A stretch of DNA of 24,564 nucleotides from JAEDES01 sp964616405 (GCA_964616405.1 CAZTRE010000017.1:1-24564), one strand, 5' to 3'. Counted from the first letter of the stretch, positions 8,174-14,721 are shown. Program-made: numbers and translations. Notes: a model not told the origin generated them from the letters alone.

Positions 8174-8208
8174 AGAACTATTTAAAGACAGAAATAGTTC
8201 TTTTTTTA
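8174..8208 (+). terminator. Intrinsic terminator after the 314-residue protein gene
   Basis: Perfect 10-bp stem AGAACTATTT / AAATAGTTCT with an eight-base loop and seven T residues. Confidence 0.9.
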
Positions 8209-8319
8209 ATATTTATAAAAGATATGTTAAGAGTAAAAAAATATGCGAAAGTTTTAGACATTATATATAAAAACATTTATAATTTTATTATGGAATATAG
8301 AAAGTATGAGGGGAAGATT

Positions 8320-8787
8320 ATGAAAGACTTGGTAGAGATTTTAATTAATAAAGGGATAACAATTGCGACAATGGAATCTTGCACTGGCGGAGGTGTTGCA
8401 AATAGTATAACTAATGTTGAGGGAGCTAGCGAGATACTTAAATTTAGTGCGGTAACTTATTCAAATGAGTATAAAATTAAGATGGGAGTAAATCCAAAAG
8501 TTATTGATAAATACAGTGTATATAGTCATGAAACAGCAAATGAGATGAGTAAAAATATTTCAAAGTTTGCAGAAAGCAATCTAGGAGTTGGTATTACTGG
8601 TAAACTTAATCGAGTTGATGTAAATAATCCGTATGGTGAAGATAATGTGGTGTTTATTAGTATTTATGATAGTAGGGTTGATAAGTATTATAATTCAAAA
8701 GTTGAAGCAGTATTGGGAACTAGACAAGAAAACAAAGAATTAGTGATAAAAAAGATAGTTGAAATGATTTTAGAGTTGGTTAAATAA
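8320..8787 (+). CDS. CinA C-terminal domain protein (nicotinamide-nucleotide amidase family)
   Basis: Stand-alone CinA C-terminal (PncC-type) domain. Family members deamidate NMN to NaMN in the pyridine nucleotide salvage cycle. Seen: MESCTGG (residues 18-24; Ser20 equals the family nucleophile in ESCTGG), YSNEYKIKMGV (the conserved YSNxxK block with the catalytic-type Lys) and GVGITGK, which takes the place of GIAGPGG, followed by DNVVFISIYD. The 155-residue length fits the single-domain form. The start at 8320 is chosen over upstream in-frame ATGs at 8224 and 8290 because GAGGGG lies just before it and homology begins there. The altered GITG loop (no GPGG) makes enzymatic activity less certain. 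No clear terminator follows. Confidence 0.82.
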   Translation: MKDLVEILINKGITIATMESCTGGGVANSITNVEGASEILKFSAVTYSNEYKIKMGVNPKVIDKYSVYSHETANEMSKNISKFAESNLGVGITGKLNRVDVNNPYGEDNVVFISIYDSRVDKYYNSKVEAVLGTRQENKELVIKKIVEMILELVK

Positions 8788-8887
8788 AATTATTATATTC
8801 AATGAGACTTTGATTTAATTCAAAACATCAAGAGATGTAAACATTACAAATTTGGTGTAAAGAATTGTCGAACCCTCCACCCACCAC

Positions 8888-8914
8888 TTGACGTGGGGGG
8901 GGGGGTGTTATCAT
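8888..8914 (+). promoter_or_regulatory. Probable phase-variable promoter with a poly-G spacer
   Basis: TTGACG (8888-8893) and the extended -10 TGTTATCAT (8906-8914, hexamer 8909-8914) are separated by a 15-base spacer made of T, eleven G and TGT. Slippage of the G tract would change the -35/-10 distance, which is 15 here against an optimum near 17. The predicted start of transcription is about 8921, leaving a leader of about 58 bases before the ATG at 8979 with GGTAAGGAGAG as ribosome binding site. The promoter elements and tract length are seen directly; phase variation is inferred. Confidence 0.65.
8895..8905 (+). repeat. Poly-G homopolymer, 11 bases
   Basis: Eleven consecutive G in an otherwise very AT-rich intergenic region. 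Homopolymers of this length are hot spots for slipped-strand mispairing. The upstream C-rich arm (8873-8887) can pair with it to form an imperfect hairpin whose loop holds the TTGAC of the -35. Confidence 0.95.
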
Positions 8915-8978
8915 AAAAACATAGATAGTAATGTTCTTGCTATCAAGAAGTTAATTTGTAAGGTAAGGAGAGTAAAAA

Positions 8979-10361
8979 ATGAGTGAACAAGAAAAAAATA
9001 ATGATTTAAATGTACAAGATGTTAATATGCGGAAGAAAAACGTTCAAAAAATGAACAATCAAGAAAGTAGTGCTAATTCACAAATGGCACAAAATAATAC
9101 AAATATTGCATCAAACAATAATGGTAATAAAACTGGAAATAAGAAAAACTTAATTGTATTTGTTTGTACAATTGTAGGTATGGCATTGGTTATAGGAATA
9201 GGAGCGCTTATTACTATATTAAATTCACCAACAATTCATATAGAAAATGATGAAGAACAGACTGAAGTAGGAGATAAAAAAGATACTAAACACGATTGGT
9301 ATACACCAAAAGTTAGTGATAAAAAAGTAGATATCTATTATAGTGATAGTAACGCTTGGTATGGCGCTGTAGGAGCACATTTTTCTTTTAAAAATGAGGC
9401 GGGTTCTATTTTATCATCAACATATTATTGTAAAAATGATTGCGAAGGAAAATATATTGATGAAAAAGGTTATGCAATAATTAAGGAAGAAAATGATACT
9501 AATAGTAATTATACTTTTTATGACTTTGCGAATAACAAAGCTATAAGATTAGATTATAGTGGTAGTTATGATTATTGGCCTCTTATAGTTGAAAAAAATA
9601 ATAAAATATATGGAATTATATTTAGGTATTATAAAAGCGCACAATATATTCCTGTTATTGGGGGCCAAATTGGGTTTGTTAAGTGTCGATATGAGACTGG
9701 ATTGCCAAATTGGAAGGTTTATGGTGAAAAGTTAGCACTAGAATCTTATGATAGTGATTCTGAAAAATATACAATTAAATTTTTTGATTTAAAAAATGGT
9801 AAAGAGTATAGTGATGAAGAACTTGAAGTGCCTGAAAAAATAAAATCTTATAATTTATTAGCTGATGACAATAATATTTATTTTGAAAATCAGGAGGATA
9901 ATGGAATTTATGATTCCAAAATGAATCTTATATTAAAGGATACTGGTAGTGATAAATATCCAACAGTTGATTTATATAATAATATGTTTTTGGTAAATAA
10001 TTATGGTGATGGTAATAGATATTTAAGAGCATATGATAAAAGTGGAAATGAGAAGAACACTATAAATAATGTTATTTATAGTAATGTTAATTATGCTTTT
10101 ACGCTTAATGGCAATAAACTTGAACTTGTTGATATTGTCGGAAATAAATTGGCAACTTTTGATTCTACAACTGGTGATATAAATAATTTTTATGCTTTTG
10201 ATGGTGAAGATTTTCCAACTCCTAGAATAATTTATAATAATAAAAGAGAAAGAATTATTGTATTAACAGAAAGAATAGAATATAGTAAATATAAACAATA
10301 TTTGTATAATTTAAATACTAAGGAAAGCTCAATAAAAGAATTTAGTAAAGAACAGGGATAA
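8979..10361 (+). CDS. Single-pass membrane protein with large predicted extracellular domain
   Basis: The family is not recognised. Seen: an Asn/Gln-rich, polar cytoplasmic N-terminus (1-56), one transmembrane helix (about 57-81) preceded by KTGNKK, which favours N-in/C-out topology, and then a 380-residue domain rich in Tyr, Asp, Asn and Lys. Phrases such as IYDSKMNLILKD, LRAYDKSGNEKN and LELVDIVGNKLATFD recur at intervals, suggesting WG-like or beta-propeller blades. A Cys pair (YYCKNDCEG) lies near residue 150. No lipobox, LPxTG or protease motif is present. It is a single-gene unit behind the poly-G promoter and before a terminator. A surface-exposed product fits a switchable promoter; its ligand is unknown. 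Confidence 0.85.
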   Translation: MSEQEKNNDLNVQDVNMRKKNVQKMNNQESSANSQMAQNNTNIASNNNGNKTGNKKNLIVFVCTIVGMALVIGIGALITILNSPTIHIENDEEQTEVGDKKDTKHDWYTPKVSDKKVDIYYSDSNAWYGAVGAHFSFKNEAGSILSSTYYCKNDCEGKYIDEKGYAIIKEENDTNSNYTFYDFANNKAIRLDYSGSYDYWPLIVEKNNKIYGIIFRYYKSAQYIPVIGGQIGFVKCRYETGLPNWKVYGEKLALESYDSDSEKYTIKFFDLKNGKEYSDEELEVPEKIKSYNLLADDNNIYFENQEDNGIYDSKMNLILKDTGSDKYPTVDLYNNMFLVNNYGDGNRYLRAYDKSGNEKNTINNVIYSNVNYAFTLNGNKLELVDIVGNKLATFDSTTGDINNFYAFDGEDFPTPRIIYNNKRERIIVLTERIEYSKYKQYLYNLNTKESSIKEFSKEQG

Positions 10362-10409
10362 ATTATAAATTATAGATAATAGATTATGGATGATAGATTA
10401 TTGTTTAAG

Positions 10410-10447
10410 GTGTGTATGGCTGAATTAAAGTTATACATACTTTTTTT
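10410..10447 (+). terminator. Intrinsic terminator after the surface protein gene
   Basis: Stem GTGTGTAT / ATACATAC (one G-T wobble) with a 15-base loop and seven T. The 48 bases before it (10362-10409) are short AT-rich repeats of GATTAT/GATAAT type with no gene. Confidence 0.75.
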
Positions 10448-10471
10448 AAAAAACTTTAATTTATTTTTGAT

Positions 10472-10500
10472 TTGTCAAATATGATTTAATATAGTAGAAT
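10472..10500 (+). promoter_or_regulatory. Sigma-A promoter of the acyltransferase genes
   Basis: TTGTCA (10472-10477), a 17-base spacer and TAGAAT (10495-10500). The start codon at 10517 is 16 bases beyond the -10, so the leader is about 10 bases. Confidence 0.65.
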
Positions 10501-10516
10501 TATATATGTGATAGAT

Positions 10517-11113
10517 ATGAAAAGAAAAGATACATTGTTTTATAAATTTATTAGACCCATTGTACGTGGTTTAGTTTATTTGTTTTTTAGACCACAGGTA
10601 GTAGGTCTTGAAAATGTTCCTAAGGATGGTCCTTATGTTTTGGCTGGAAATCATACAAAATGGTTAGATCCGGTACTTTTGGTTGGCGTTGCTGGTCATA
10701 ATCAAATCCATTTTTTAGCCAAAGAAGAAATGTGGCACGGTGTCGGTTGGATTGTGGTTAAAGCAATGGGATGTATTCCTGTTAATAGAAAAATTCATGA
10801 TAAGGATGCTTTGTATAGTGCGTATCAACTTTTAAATAGTGGAAGTTGCATTGGTATATTTCCTGAAGGAACAATTAATAGGACTAATGATTTGATTATG
10901 CCATTTAAATATGGTGCTGTTAAAATGTGTAAGGAAACTGGGACGAAGCTAGTACCATTTGTAATTACTGGGAAATATAAATGGTTTGGTAAAAATATTA
11001 GAATTGAATTTTTAAAATCAAGAAAAGTAGGTAAAAATTTGGATTTTGAAAATAAAAAGTTAATGAAGAATGTTAGCGATAAATTACAAGAACAAATTGT
11101 TAATAATAATTAG
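10517..11113 (+). CDS. plsC: 1-acyl-sn-glycerol-3-phosphate acyltransferase (PlsC family)
   Basis: Transfers an acyl group to lysophosphatidic acid to give phosphatidic acid at the inner face of the membrane. Seen: the catalytic HX4D motif NHTKWLD (His46, Asp51), the glycerol phosphate-binding motif FPEGTIN (115-121, Ile in place of the usual Arg), a conserved CIPVNR block (86-91) and the following MPFKYGAVKM, which matches the family's PFKxGA element. Basic and hydrophobic N-terminal residues could sit on the membrane. The 198-residue length is normal. ATG 10517 is preferred to GTG 10508 because GTGAT lies before the former and 10508 sits next to the predicted transcription start. A second PlsC follows after 31 bases, probably in the same transcript. 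Confidence 0.9.
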   Translation: MKRKDTLFYKFIRPIVRGLVYLFFRPQVVGLENVPKDGPYVLAGNHTKWLDPVLLVGVAGHNQIHFLAKEEMWHGVGWIVVKAMGCIPVNRKIHDKDALYSAYQLLNSGSCIGIFPEGTINRTNDLIMPFKYGAVKMCKETGTKLVPFVITGKYKWFGKNIRIEFLKSRKVGKNLDFENKKLMKNVSDKLQEQIVNNN

Positions 11114-11144
11114 TTAAATATATTTGATGAGGTAGGGAAAGAAT

Positions 11145-11975
11145 ATGACAAAAGATAAGATGTATGGATTTAGATTTTTAAAAGGTGTACTTGGAATATT
11201 TTTTAAATTTTATTATAATCCGACAATTATTGGTAAGGAAAATATTCCAGAGGATGGGGCAGTATTAATTGTTGGTAATCATATTCATTTGATGGATCAG
11301 TGTTTACCAATTATGGCTACAAAAAGGCCAGTTCATTATATGGCTAAAAAGGAATATTTTGATGATAAAAAAGTAGCGTGGTTCTTTAAAATGGCTGGAT
11401 GTATACCGGTTGATCGCAGTAAGAAAGATCAAAAGGCAAGCGATACTGCTATAGAAGTGCTTAACGAAAAAAATGTTTTAGGACTATTTCCAGAGGGCAC
11501 TAGAAATGCACTAAAAGAGGAAAAAATAATAGAACTATATAAAAATTGTCCTGAAAAATATGGCGATTATAAAAAGTTTAAGAAACAGGCTAAAAAGCAA
11601 AGAACTTCACAAATTAATTATTTAGAAGAACTTGTTAAAGATAAAAAAATTACAGAGGAAGAGTATGCAGATAATATTCTTTGTGCTGATACCTATTTGT
11701 TAAAATTAGTTAAGAAGAAAATTATTACTAAGAAAGAATATGATAATACAATTTTATTACCATTTAAATTTGGCGCTGTATCAATGGCTAAAAAGACTGA
11801 TGCCTATTTGGTACCGTTTGGGATATCTGGAAAATACAAATTTAAAAGTAAAGAATTAATTGTGAGAATTGGAAAACCATTTAAAGTATCTGGCGATTTA
11901 GAAGTAGCTAATAATAAGCTTCGAAAGGCAGTTTGTGACTTAATTAAAGATAATCCTAGGAATAATGGTAAATAG
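11145..11975 (+). CDS. PlsC-family acyltransferase with an inserted helical repeat region
   Basis: Second acyltransferase of the PlsC fold. Seen: NHIHLMD (HX4D; His46, Asp51), CIPVDR (86-91) and FPEGTRN (115-121). Then, instead of the usual dozen residues, about 80 residues (121-203) come before LPFKFGAVSMAKK. The insert is Lys/Glu-rich and contains two similar segments, one at 158-179 with LVKDKKITEEEY and one at 184-204 with LVKKKIITKKEY, which resemble SHOCT-type (Ile-Thr-x-x-Glu-Tyr/Phe) oligomerisation motifs. Total length is 276, against about 200 for the neighbour. GAGGTAGGGA lies before the ATG. It may use a different acyl acceptor from its neighbour, or the insert may mediate binding to a partner; both are inference. 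Confidence 0.88.
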   Translation: MTKDKMYGFRFLKGVLGIFFKFYYNPTIIGKENIPEDGAVLIVGNHIHLMDQCLPIMATKRPVHYMAKKEYFDDKKVAWFFKMAGCIPVDRSKKDQKASDTAIEVLNEKNVLGLFPEGTRNALKEEKIIELYKNCPEKYGDYKKFKKQAKKQRTSQINYLEELVKDKKITEEEYADNILCADTYLLKLVKKKIITKKEYDNTILLPFKFGAVSMAKKTDAYLVPFGISGKYKFKSKELIVRIGKPFKVSGDLEVANNKLRKAVCDLIKDNPRNNGK

Positions 11976-11984
11976 TGTCAAATG

Positions 11985-12016
11985 AAGAAAGTTTCATATA
12001 GTGGAGCTTTCTTTTT
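11985..12016 (+). terminator. Intrinsic terminator after the acyltransferase pair
   Basis: Eleven-base stem, AAGAAAGTTTC pairing with GGAGCTTTCTT (two G-T wobbles), a seven-base loop and a T run. The T run leads directly into the next gene's extended -10. Confidence 0.8.
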
Positions 12017-12017
12017 A

Positions 12018-12026
12018 TGTTATCAT
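12018..12026 (+). promoter_or_regulatory. Extended -10 promoter of the hydrolase gene
   Basis: TGTTATCAT, the same motif as in the poly-G promoter, ends 16 bases before the ATG at 12043. GGTGAT lies in between. It abuts the T run of the preceding terminator. Confidence 0.5.
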
Positions 12027-12042
12027 TAATGTGGTGATAATG

Positions 12043-12891
12043 ATGAAGATAGTAAATGGTGATAATTTTTGTAAAGACGCTAAATATAAATTATATAGGA
12101 GTGTTTATGAGGTGTTACATCCAACAATTTCAAAGAGAAATATTTCTAATTATAAGGTTGTCTTAGATGAAAAGTTGTTACCAGTGCAAGTGTTTTATCC
12201 AAGACGTGTTACAAATATGAAAAATGTAATCATTGCGATACCAGGGGATGGTAACGTTAGCGGCTGTTATGGCAAATATGCATCTATTTATAAAAATATG
12301 GCAGTAGAAGTAGATACTTTGATTGTGGCGATTGATTATTTTGGAAAAAGTGTTAAATATCCAACTAGTTTAAATAAAATTGTTAAGGTTGTAAATTATT
12401 TATATGAGGAGCTTATAAAACATGGTATTTTGAAAGAAAATATTATTTTTATGAGTGATTCTGCGGGTTGTTGTATTATGAGTGAATTATTACTAAAATT
12501 AAGAGATAAAAAAATAGAAATGGTTAATAAGTGCATTTGGTTTTATCCAGTATGTAGAAATGATTATTTTGAGTATGTATGGGATAAAACATATTTGAAT
12601 ATGAATTTAAATTTAGATAAAAGAATTAATGTTTATTTGAATAGATATTTTTCTAAGAATAAAGAACGTGGCAAGGAGTTACTAACTTTTAAAAGTGAAG
12701 ACTTCTCTAATAGAAATATGGTTATTTTTGGTGAAATGGATGTTTTAAAAGAGGATAGTCAGGCACTTGCCAAACAAATGAATGCAGAAGTTTTAAGTTT
12801 AGAATTTTTAACGCATGGTTTTTTAGAAAATCAAAATTGTGATGAACTTAAAAAGGTTTATGCTAAGGTTCAAGACTTTGTCAAACTATAA
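12043..12891 (+). CDS. Alpha/beta hydrolase, hormone-sensitive-lipase-like esterase
   Basis: Probable carboxylester hydrolase or deacetylase. Seen: an oxyanion-type IPGDG element (66-70, in the position of HGGG), the nucleophile elbow MSDSAGC (Ser140; Ser replaces the first Gly of GDSAG), an acid in FGEMDVLKEDS (Asp233) and a His in THGF (His258), giving a complete Ser-Asp-His triad in the right order. The 282-residue length is usual. The start at 12043 is chosen because GGTGAT lies four bases upstream; earlier in-frame starts such as 12001 fall inside the preceding terminator. No signal peptide is present, so it is cytoplasmic. The replaced HGGG motif suggests a divergent subgroup; the substrate is unknown. 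Confidence 0.82.
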   Translation: MKIVNGDNFCKDAKYKLYRSVYEVLHPTISKRNISNYKVVLDEKLLPVQVFYPRRVTNMKNVIIAIPGDGNVSGCYGKYASIYKNMAVEVDTLIVAIDYFGKSVKYPTSLNKIVKVVNYLYEELIKHGILKENIIFMSDSAGCCIMSELLLKLRDKKIEMVNKCIWFYPVCRNDYFEYVWDKTYLNMNLNLDKRINVYLNRYFSKNKERGKELLTFKSEDFSNRNMVIFGEMDVLKEDSQALAKQMNAEVLSLEFLTHGFLENQNCDELKKVYAKVQDFVKL

Positions 12892-12906
12892 ATGTTGTGT
12901 TATACT
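12878..12906 (+). promoter_or_regulatory. Sigma-A promoter of the DUF1003 gene
   Basis: TTGTCA (12878-12883), a 17-base spacer and TATACT (12901-12906), with an extended TGT before the -10. The -35 lies inside the end of the hydrolase gene. The -10 ends 15 bases before the ATG at 12922. Confidence 0.75.
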
Positions 12907-12921
12907 TTAGAAGGTGATTAT

Positions 12922-13458
12922 ATGGAAAGAAAAAAGACAAAAAAAGAAATCGTTAAGATGTTACTTAAGAATAATGAACTAGATGAGCAAGACGAAGAAG
13001 CGTTATTAGATTTGCTTTTTGATCAGCCAATTGCGATTGATGTAGATAAACAAGAAGAAGCAAAAATGACTATTGGTGATAAGGTGGCGGATAAGGTTAG
13101 TGCAATTTGCGGTAGTTGGCTATTTATTATTTTATTTATAACTTTTTTAATTGGGTGGATTATTTTAAATGCGGTTGTTTTATTAGATAATAATGCGATA
13201 GATCCATATCCATTTATTTTACTTAATTTGGTTTTATCATGTATTTCGGCTTTACAAGCACCAATTATTATGATGAGTCAAAATAGACAAGCTGAGAAGG
13301 ATAGTTTGCGTAACCAAAATGATTATCGTATTGATTTGAAAAGTGAATTGATTCTTGAATCGTTACATGAACAAATGAATGTAATTCTTCGCAACCAAAA
13401 AAGAATTTTTAGATATATCGAGGCTGAGGAGGACAAGAATGAAACTGAAAAAAATTAG
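12922..13458 (+). CDS. DUF1003-family membrane protein
   Basis: Small membrane protein of unknown biochemical role. Seen: a charged N-terminus, then DKVADKVSAICGSW (about 49-62), the start of the DUF1003 domain, two transmembrane helices (about 63-86 and 96-120) joined by a loop with NAIDPYPFILLN, and the strongly conserved post-membrane stretch ALQAPIIMMSQNRQ followed by a charged helix. At 178 residues it is of ordinary family length. AAGGTGAT lies three bases from ATG 12922; the in-frame ATG at 12892 precedes the promoter -10 and is rejected. The next gene starts 20 bases before this one ends, with GGAGGA inside this coding region, so the two are coupled. Confidence 0.9.
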   Translation: MERKKTKKEIVKMLLKNNELDEQDEEALLDLLFDQPIAIDVDKQEEAKMTIGDKVADKVSAICGSWLFIILFITFLIGWIILNAVVLLDNNAIDPYPFILLNLVLSCISALQAPIIMMSQNRQAEKDSLRNQNDYRIDLKSELILESLHEQMNVILRNQKRIFRYIEAEEDKNETEKN

Positions 13459-13984
13459 TTTGTTAATTCTTACTATACTTATTTTTATAGTTAGTGGATG
13501 CAGTTTATCAGATGAAAATCAAATTGCAAATAGTGAAAGCGGTTCTACTAATAAGCAAACTATTGTGAAAGATAGCTTTGATAGTAGTGGGAGCGGAGAT
13601 TTGCGTTGTAGGCAGGAAGTTAATGCCCAAGAAGGGTTAGAAGTAGAAATTAATTATTTTGTAAATTATAAGCGAGGTAATATTTTAGAACTTCGTTCTA
13701 TTTCAAGAGTTAAAAGTGATGATAGTTCGCAACTTGATCAATATGAAAATGCATACAAATCTATTGCAGAACGATACAAAAATTTAGTAGAATATAAGAC
13801 GAGTGTTATTCGTGATAGTAATACTGTTACGTATGATACGACAATTAATTATGATAAGATTGACATTGATGAACTTTTAGATATAGAAGGAAAAGAGGAT
13901 AATATTATTGAAGGAAAAAAAGCTAAATTATCTTTATGGTTAAAGTTAGCTGAGAGTGTTGGCGTAGTGTGTGAAGAAGTTTAA
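13439..13984 (+). CDS. Small lipoprotein of unknown function
   Basis: Seen: a basic start, a hydrophobic signal segment and a lipobox ending VSGC (Cys21), so it is predicted to be lipid-anchored on the outer face of the membrane. The mature part is a Ser/Asn-rich linker followed by a domain (about 50-181) resembling the small DUF1307/YehR type, with features such as LRCRQEVNAQEGLEVEINYFV and VTYDTTINYDKIDIDELL in outline. The family match is tentative. It overlaps the DUF1003 gene by 20 bases. The end of the gene contains a promoter-like and terminator-like signal next to the tRNA gene. Confidence 0.85.
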   Translation: MKLKKISLLILTILIFIVSGCSLSDENQIANSESGSTNKQTIVKDSFDSSGSGDLRCRQEVNAQEGLEVEINYFVNYKRGNILELRSISRVKSDDSSQLDQYENAYKSIAERYKNLVEYKTSVIRDSNTVTYDTTINYDKIDIDELLDIEGKEDNIIEGKKAKLSLWLKLAESVGVVCEEV

Positions 13985-13987
13985 TAC
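13959..13987 (+). promoter_or_regulatory. Candidate promoter of tRNA-Arg within the lipoprotein gene end
   Basis: TTGGCG (13959-13964), a 17-base spacer and TAATAC (13982-13987). This would start transcription near 13994, three bases before the mature tRNA. The -10 overlaps the lipoprotein stop codon. Confidence 0.45.
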
Positions 13988-13994
13988 TTCTTTT
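13974..13994 (+). terminator. Possible terminator of the lipoprotein gene
   Basis: Stem AAGAAGT / ACTTCTT with loop TTAAT and a short T run, overlapping the stop codon and ending three bases before the tRNA. The T run is short (four T before ATG), so termination may be partial. Confidence 0.5.
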
Positions 13995-13996
13995 AT

Positions 13997-14071
13997 GTCC
14001 GGATAGTTTAATGGATAAAATGTTTCCCTCCGACGGAGAAGATGGGGGTTCGATTCCCTTTCTGGACACCA
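13997..14071 (+). tRNA. tRNA-Arg (anticodon CCG)
   Basis: Complete cloverleaf. The acceptor stem GTCCGGA pairs with TCTGGAC (one G-T), discriminator A, and CCA is encoded at 14069-14071. The D stem is GTTT/AAAT. The anticodon stem TTTCC/GGAGA has loop CTCCGAC, putting anticodon CCG at 14030-14032 (reads CGG codons). The T arm is GGGGG-TTCGATT-CCCTT with two G-T pairs. The sequence resembles the tRNA-Arg(CCG) of other Bacilli. Confidence 0.96.
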
Positions 14072-14107
14072 TATTAATTGAACAAATATAAAAAATATAT
14101 TTATTTT

Positions 14108-14133
14108 AAAGTTAATTTTGATTAACTTTTTTT
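14108..14133 (+). terminator. Intrinsic terminator of the tRNA
   Basis: Perfect nine-base stem AAAGTTAAT / ATTAACTTT with loop TTTG and a run of T. Confidence 0.85.
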
Positions 14134-14149
14134 GTGTTTTTTGCAATAT

Positions 14150-14173
14150 AAAAAAGTCTCAAAAGACTTTTTT
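14150..14173. terminator. Bidirectional terminator between the tRNA and the minus-strand gene
   Basis: AAAAAAGTCT, a four-base loop and AGACTTTTTT form a symmetrical hairpin with A run and T run, able to act on either strand. On the minus strand it would end the gene at 14186-14686. Confidence 0.8.
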
Positions 14174-14185
14174 ACTTTAAAAATA

Positions 14186-14686
14186 TTATAATTTTTTAGG
14201 TGTACTTGATTGAGTATATGTGCTTTCTCCACTTATATAAGAACTTAATTTATTATATGTTGTATGGAACCTGCTTGTTACACTTTTAGGGCTTGTGTTA
14301 TCGTGATTATGTTGTTCAATTTCAAAAACTCCTGTTTGGCTTATAGCATTTAAAATGTTTTGATATGAACTTTCATCAATAACCGGCGGTAACCAAAAAC
14401 CTGCTCCGGTTTCTCCTGCTAAGCCATTTGTTTCAACACGACCATCTTCATAATGCGTCATTCCAATGGCAGAAGTTATTTTGAAAGTATCAGGATGATT
14501 TTTTTGAGATTCATTCGCATTTATCAAAAGACCTTCTATAAGATATTGAACAATTTGCTCAGCTTCTTCAGGGTTTGCTGTACAAACAGGACCTGTGAAT
14601 TGATTTATAATTCGCCCGTCTGCACAAATTTCATGTTTAAGCATAAATGTGTCCCTTAAATATTCGACTAAATCTATTATTTTCAT
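14186..14686 (-). CDS. Unrecognised 166-residue protein
   Basis: I do not recognise the family. It appears soluble, with no signal peptide or membrane segment. Seen: an N-terminal helix, then a motif-like central part ITSAIGMTHYEDGR and GLAGETGAGFWLPPVIDE (about residues 70-105), and a His/Asn/Thr/Ser-rich C-terminal tail (about 120-166) that looks disordered. It may have two internally similar segments (HEICADGRIINQFTG and MTHYEDGRVETNGLAG share an xDGRxxxxxG pattern). AGAAAGGAG lies before the ATG, and TGATATAAT on the minus strand (14713-14721) is a good extended -10. It is a single-gene unit. Confidence 0.8.
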   Translation of the reverse strand: MKIIDLVEYLRDTFMLKHEICADGRIINQFTGPVCTANPEEAEQIVQYLIEGLLINANESQKNHPDTFKITSAIGMTHYEDGRVETNGLAGETGAGFWLPPVIDESSYQNILNAISQTGVFEIEQHNHDNTSPKSVTSRFHTTYNKLSSYISGESTYTQSSTPKKL

Positions 14687-14712
14687 TTGTTATGTACTCC
14701 TTTCTATTTATT

Positions 14713-14721
14713 ATTATATCA
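14713..14721 (-). promoter_or_regulatory. Extended -10 promoter of the 166-residue protein gene
   Basis: On the minus strand the sequence reads TGATATAAT (TGnTATAAT). The hexamer ends 26 bases before the ATG at 14686. Confidence 0.5.

Noticed and set aside
8855..8885. Apparent T-arm of a tRNA or tmRNA on the minus strand (GGGTTCGAC)
   Set aside because: The flanking bases do not pair as a T stem, and no acceptor or anticodon stem can be built around it.
8873..8910. The GC-rich hairpin as a terminator of the CinA gene
   Set aside because: No T run follows the stem on either strand, and the stem contains good -35 and -10 boxes.
10508..10516. GTG start for the first PlsC gene
   Set aside because: It sits at the predicted transcription start with no ribosome binding site; ATG 10517 fits better.
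12001..12042. Upstream GTG starts for the hydrolase gene
   Set aside because: The frame there runs through the preceding gene's terminator and the -10 of the hydrolase's own promoter.
13946..14146. Minus-strand reading frame over the tRNA (contains a string like CPERESNPH)
   Set aside because: It is the antisense translation of tRNA-Arg and its flanks, a well-known false gene.
14453..14659. Plus-strand frame inside the 166-residue minus-strand gene
   Set aside because: Shadow of the opposite strand with no promoter or ribosome binding site.
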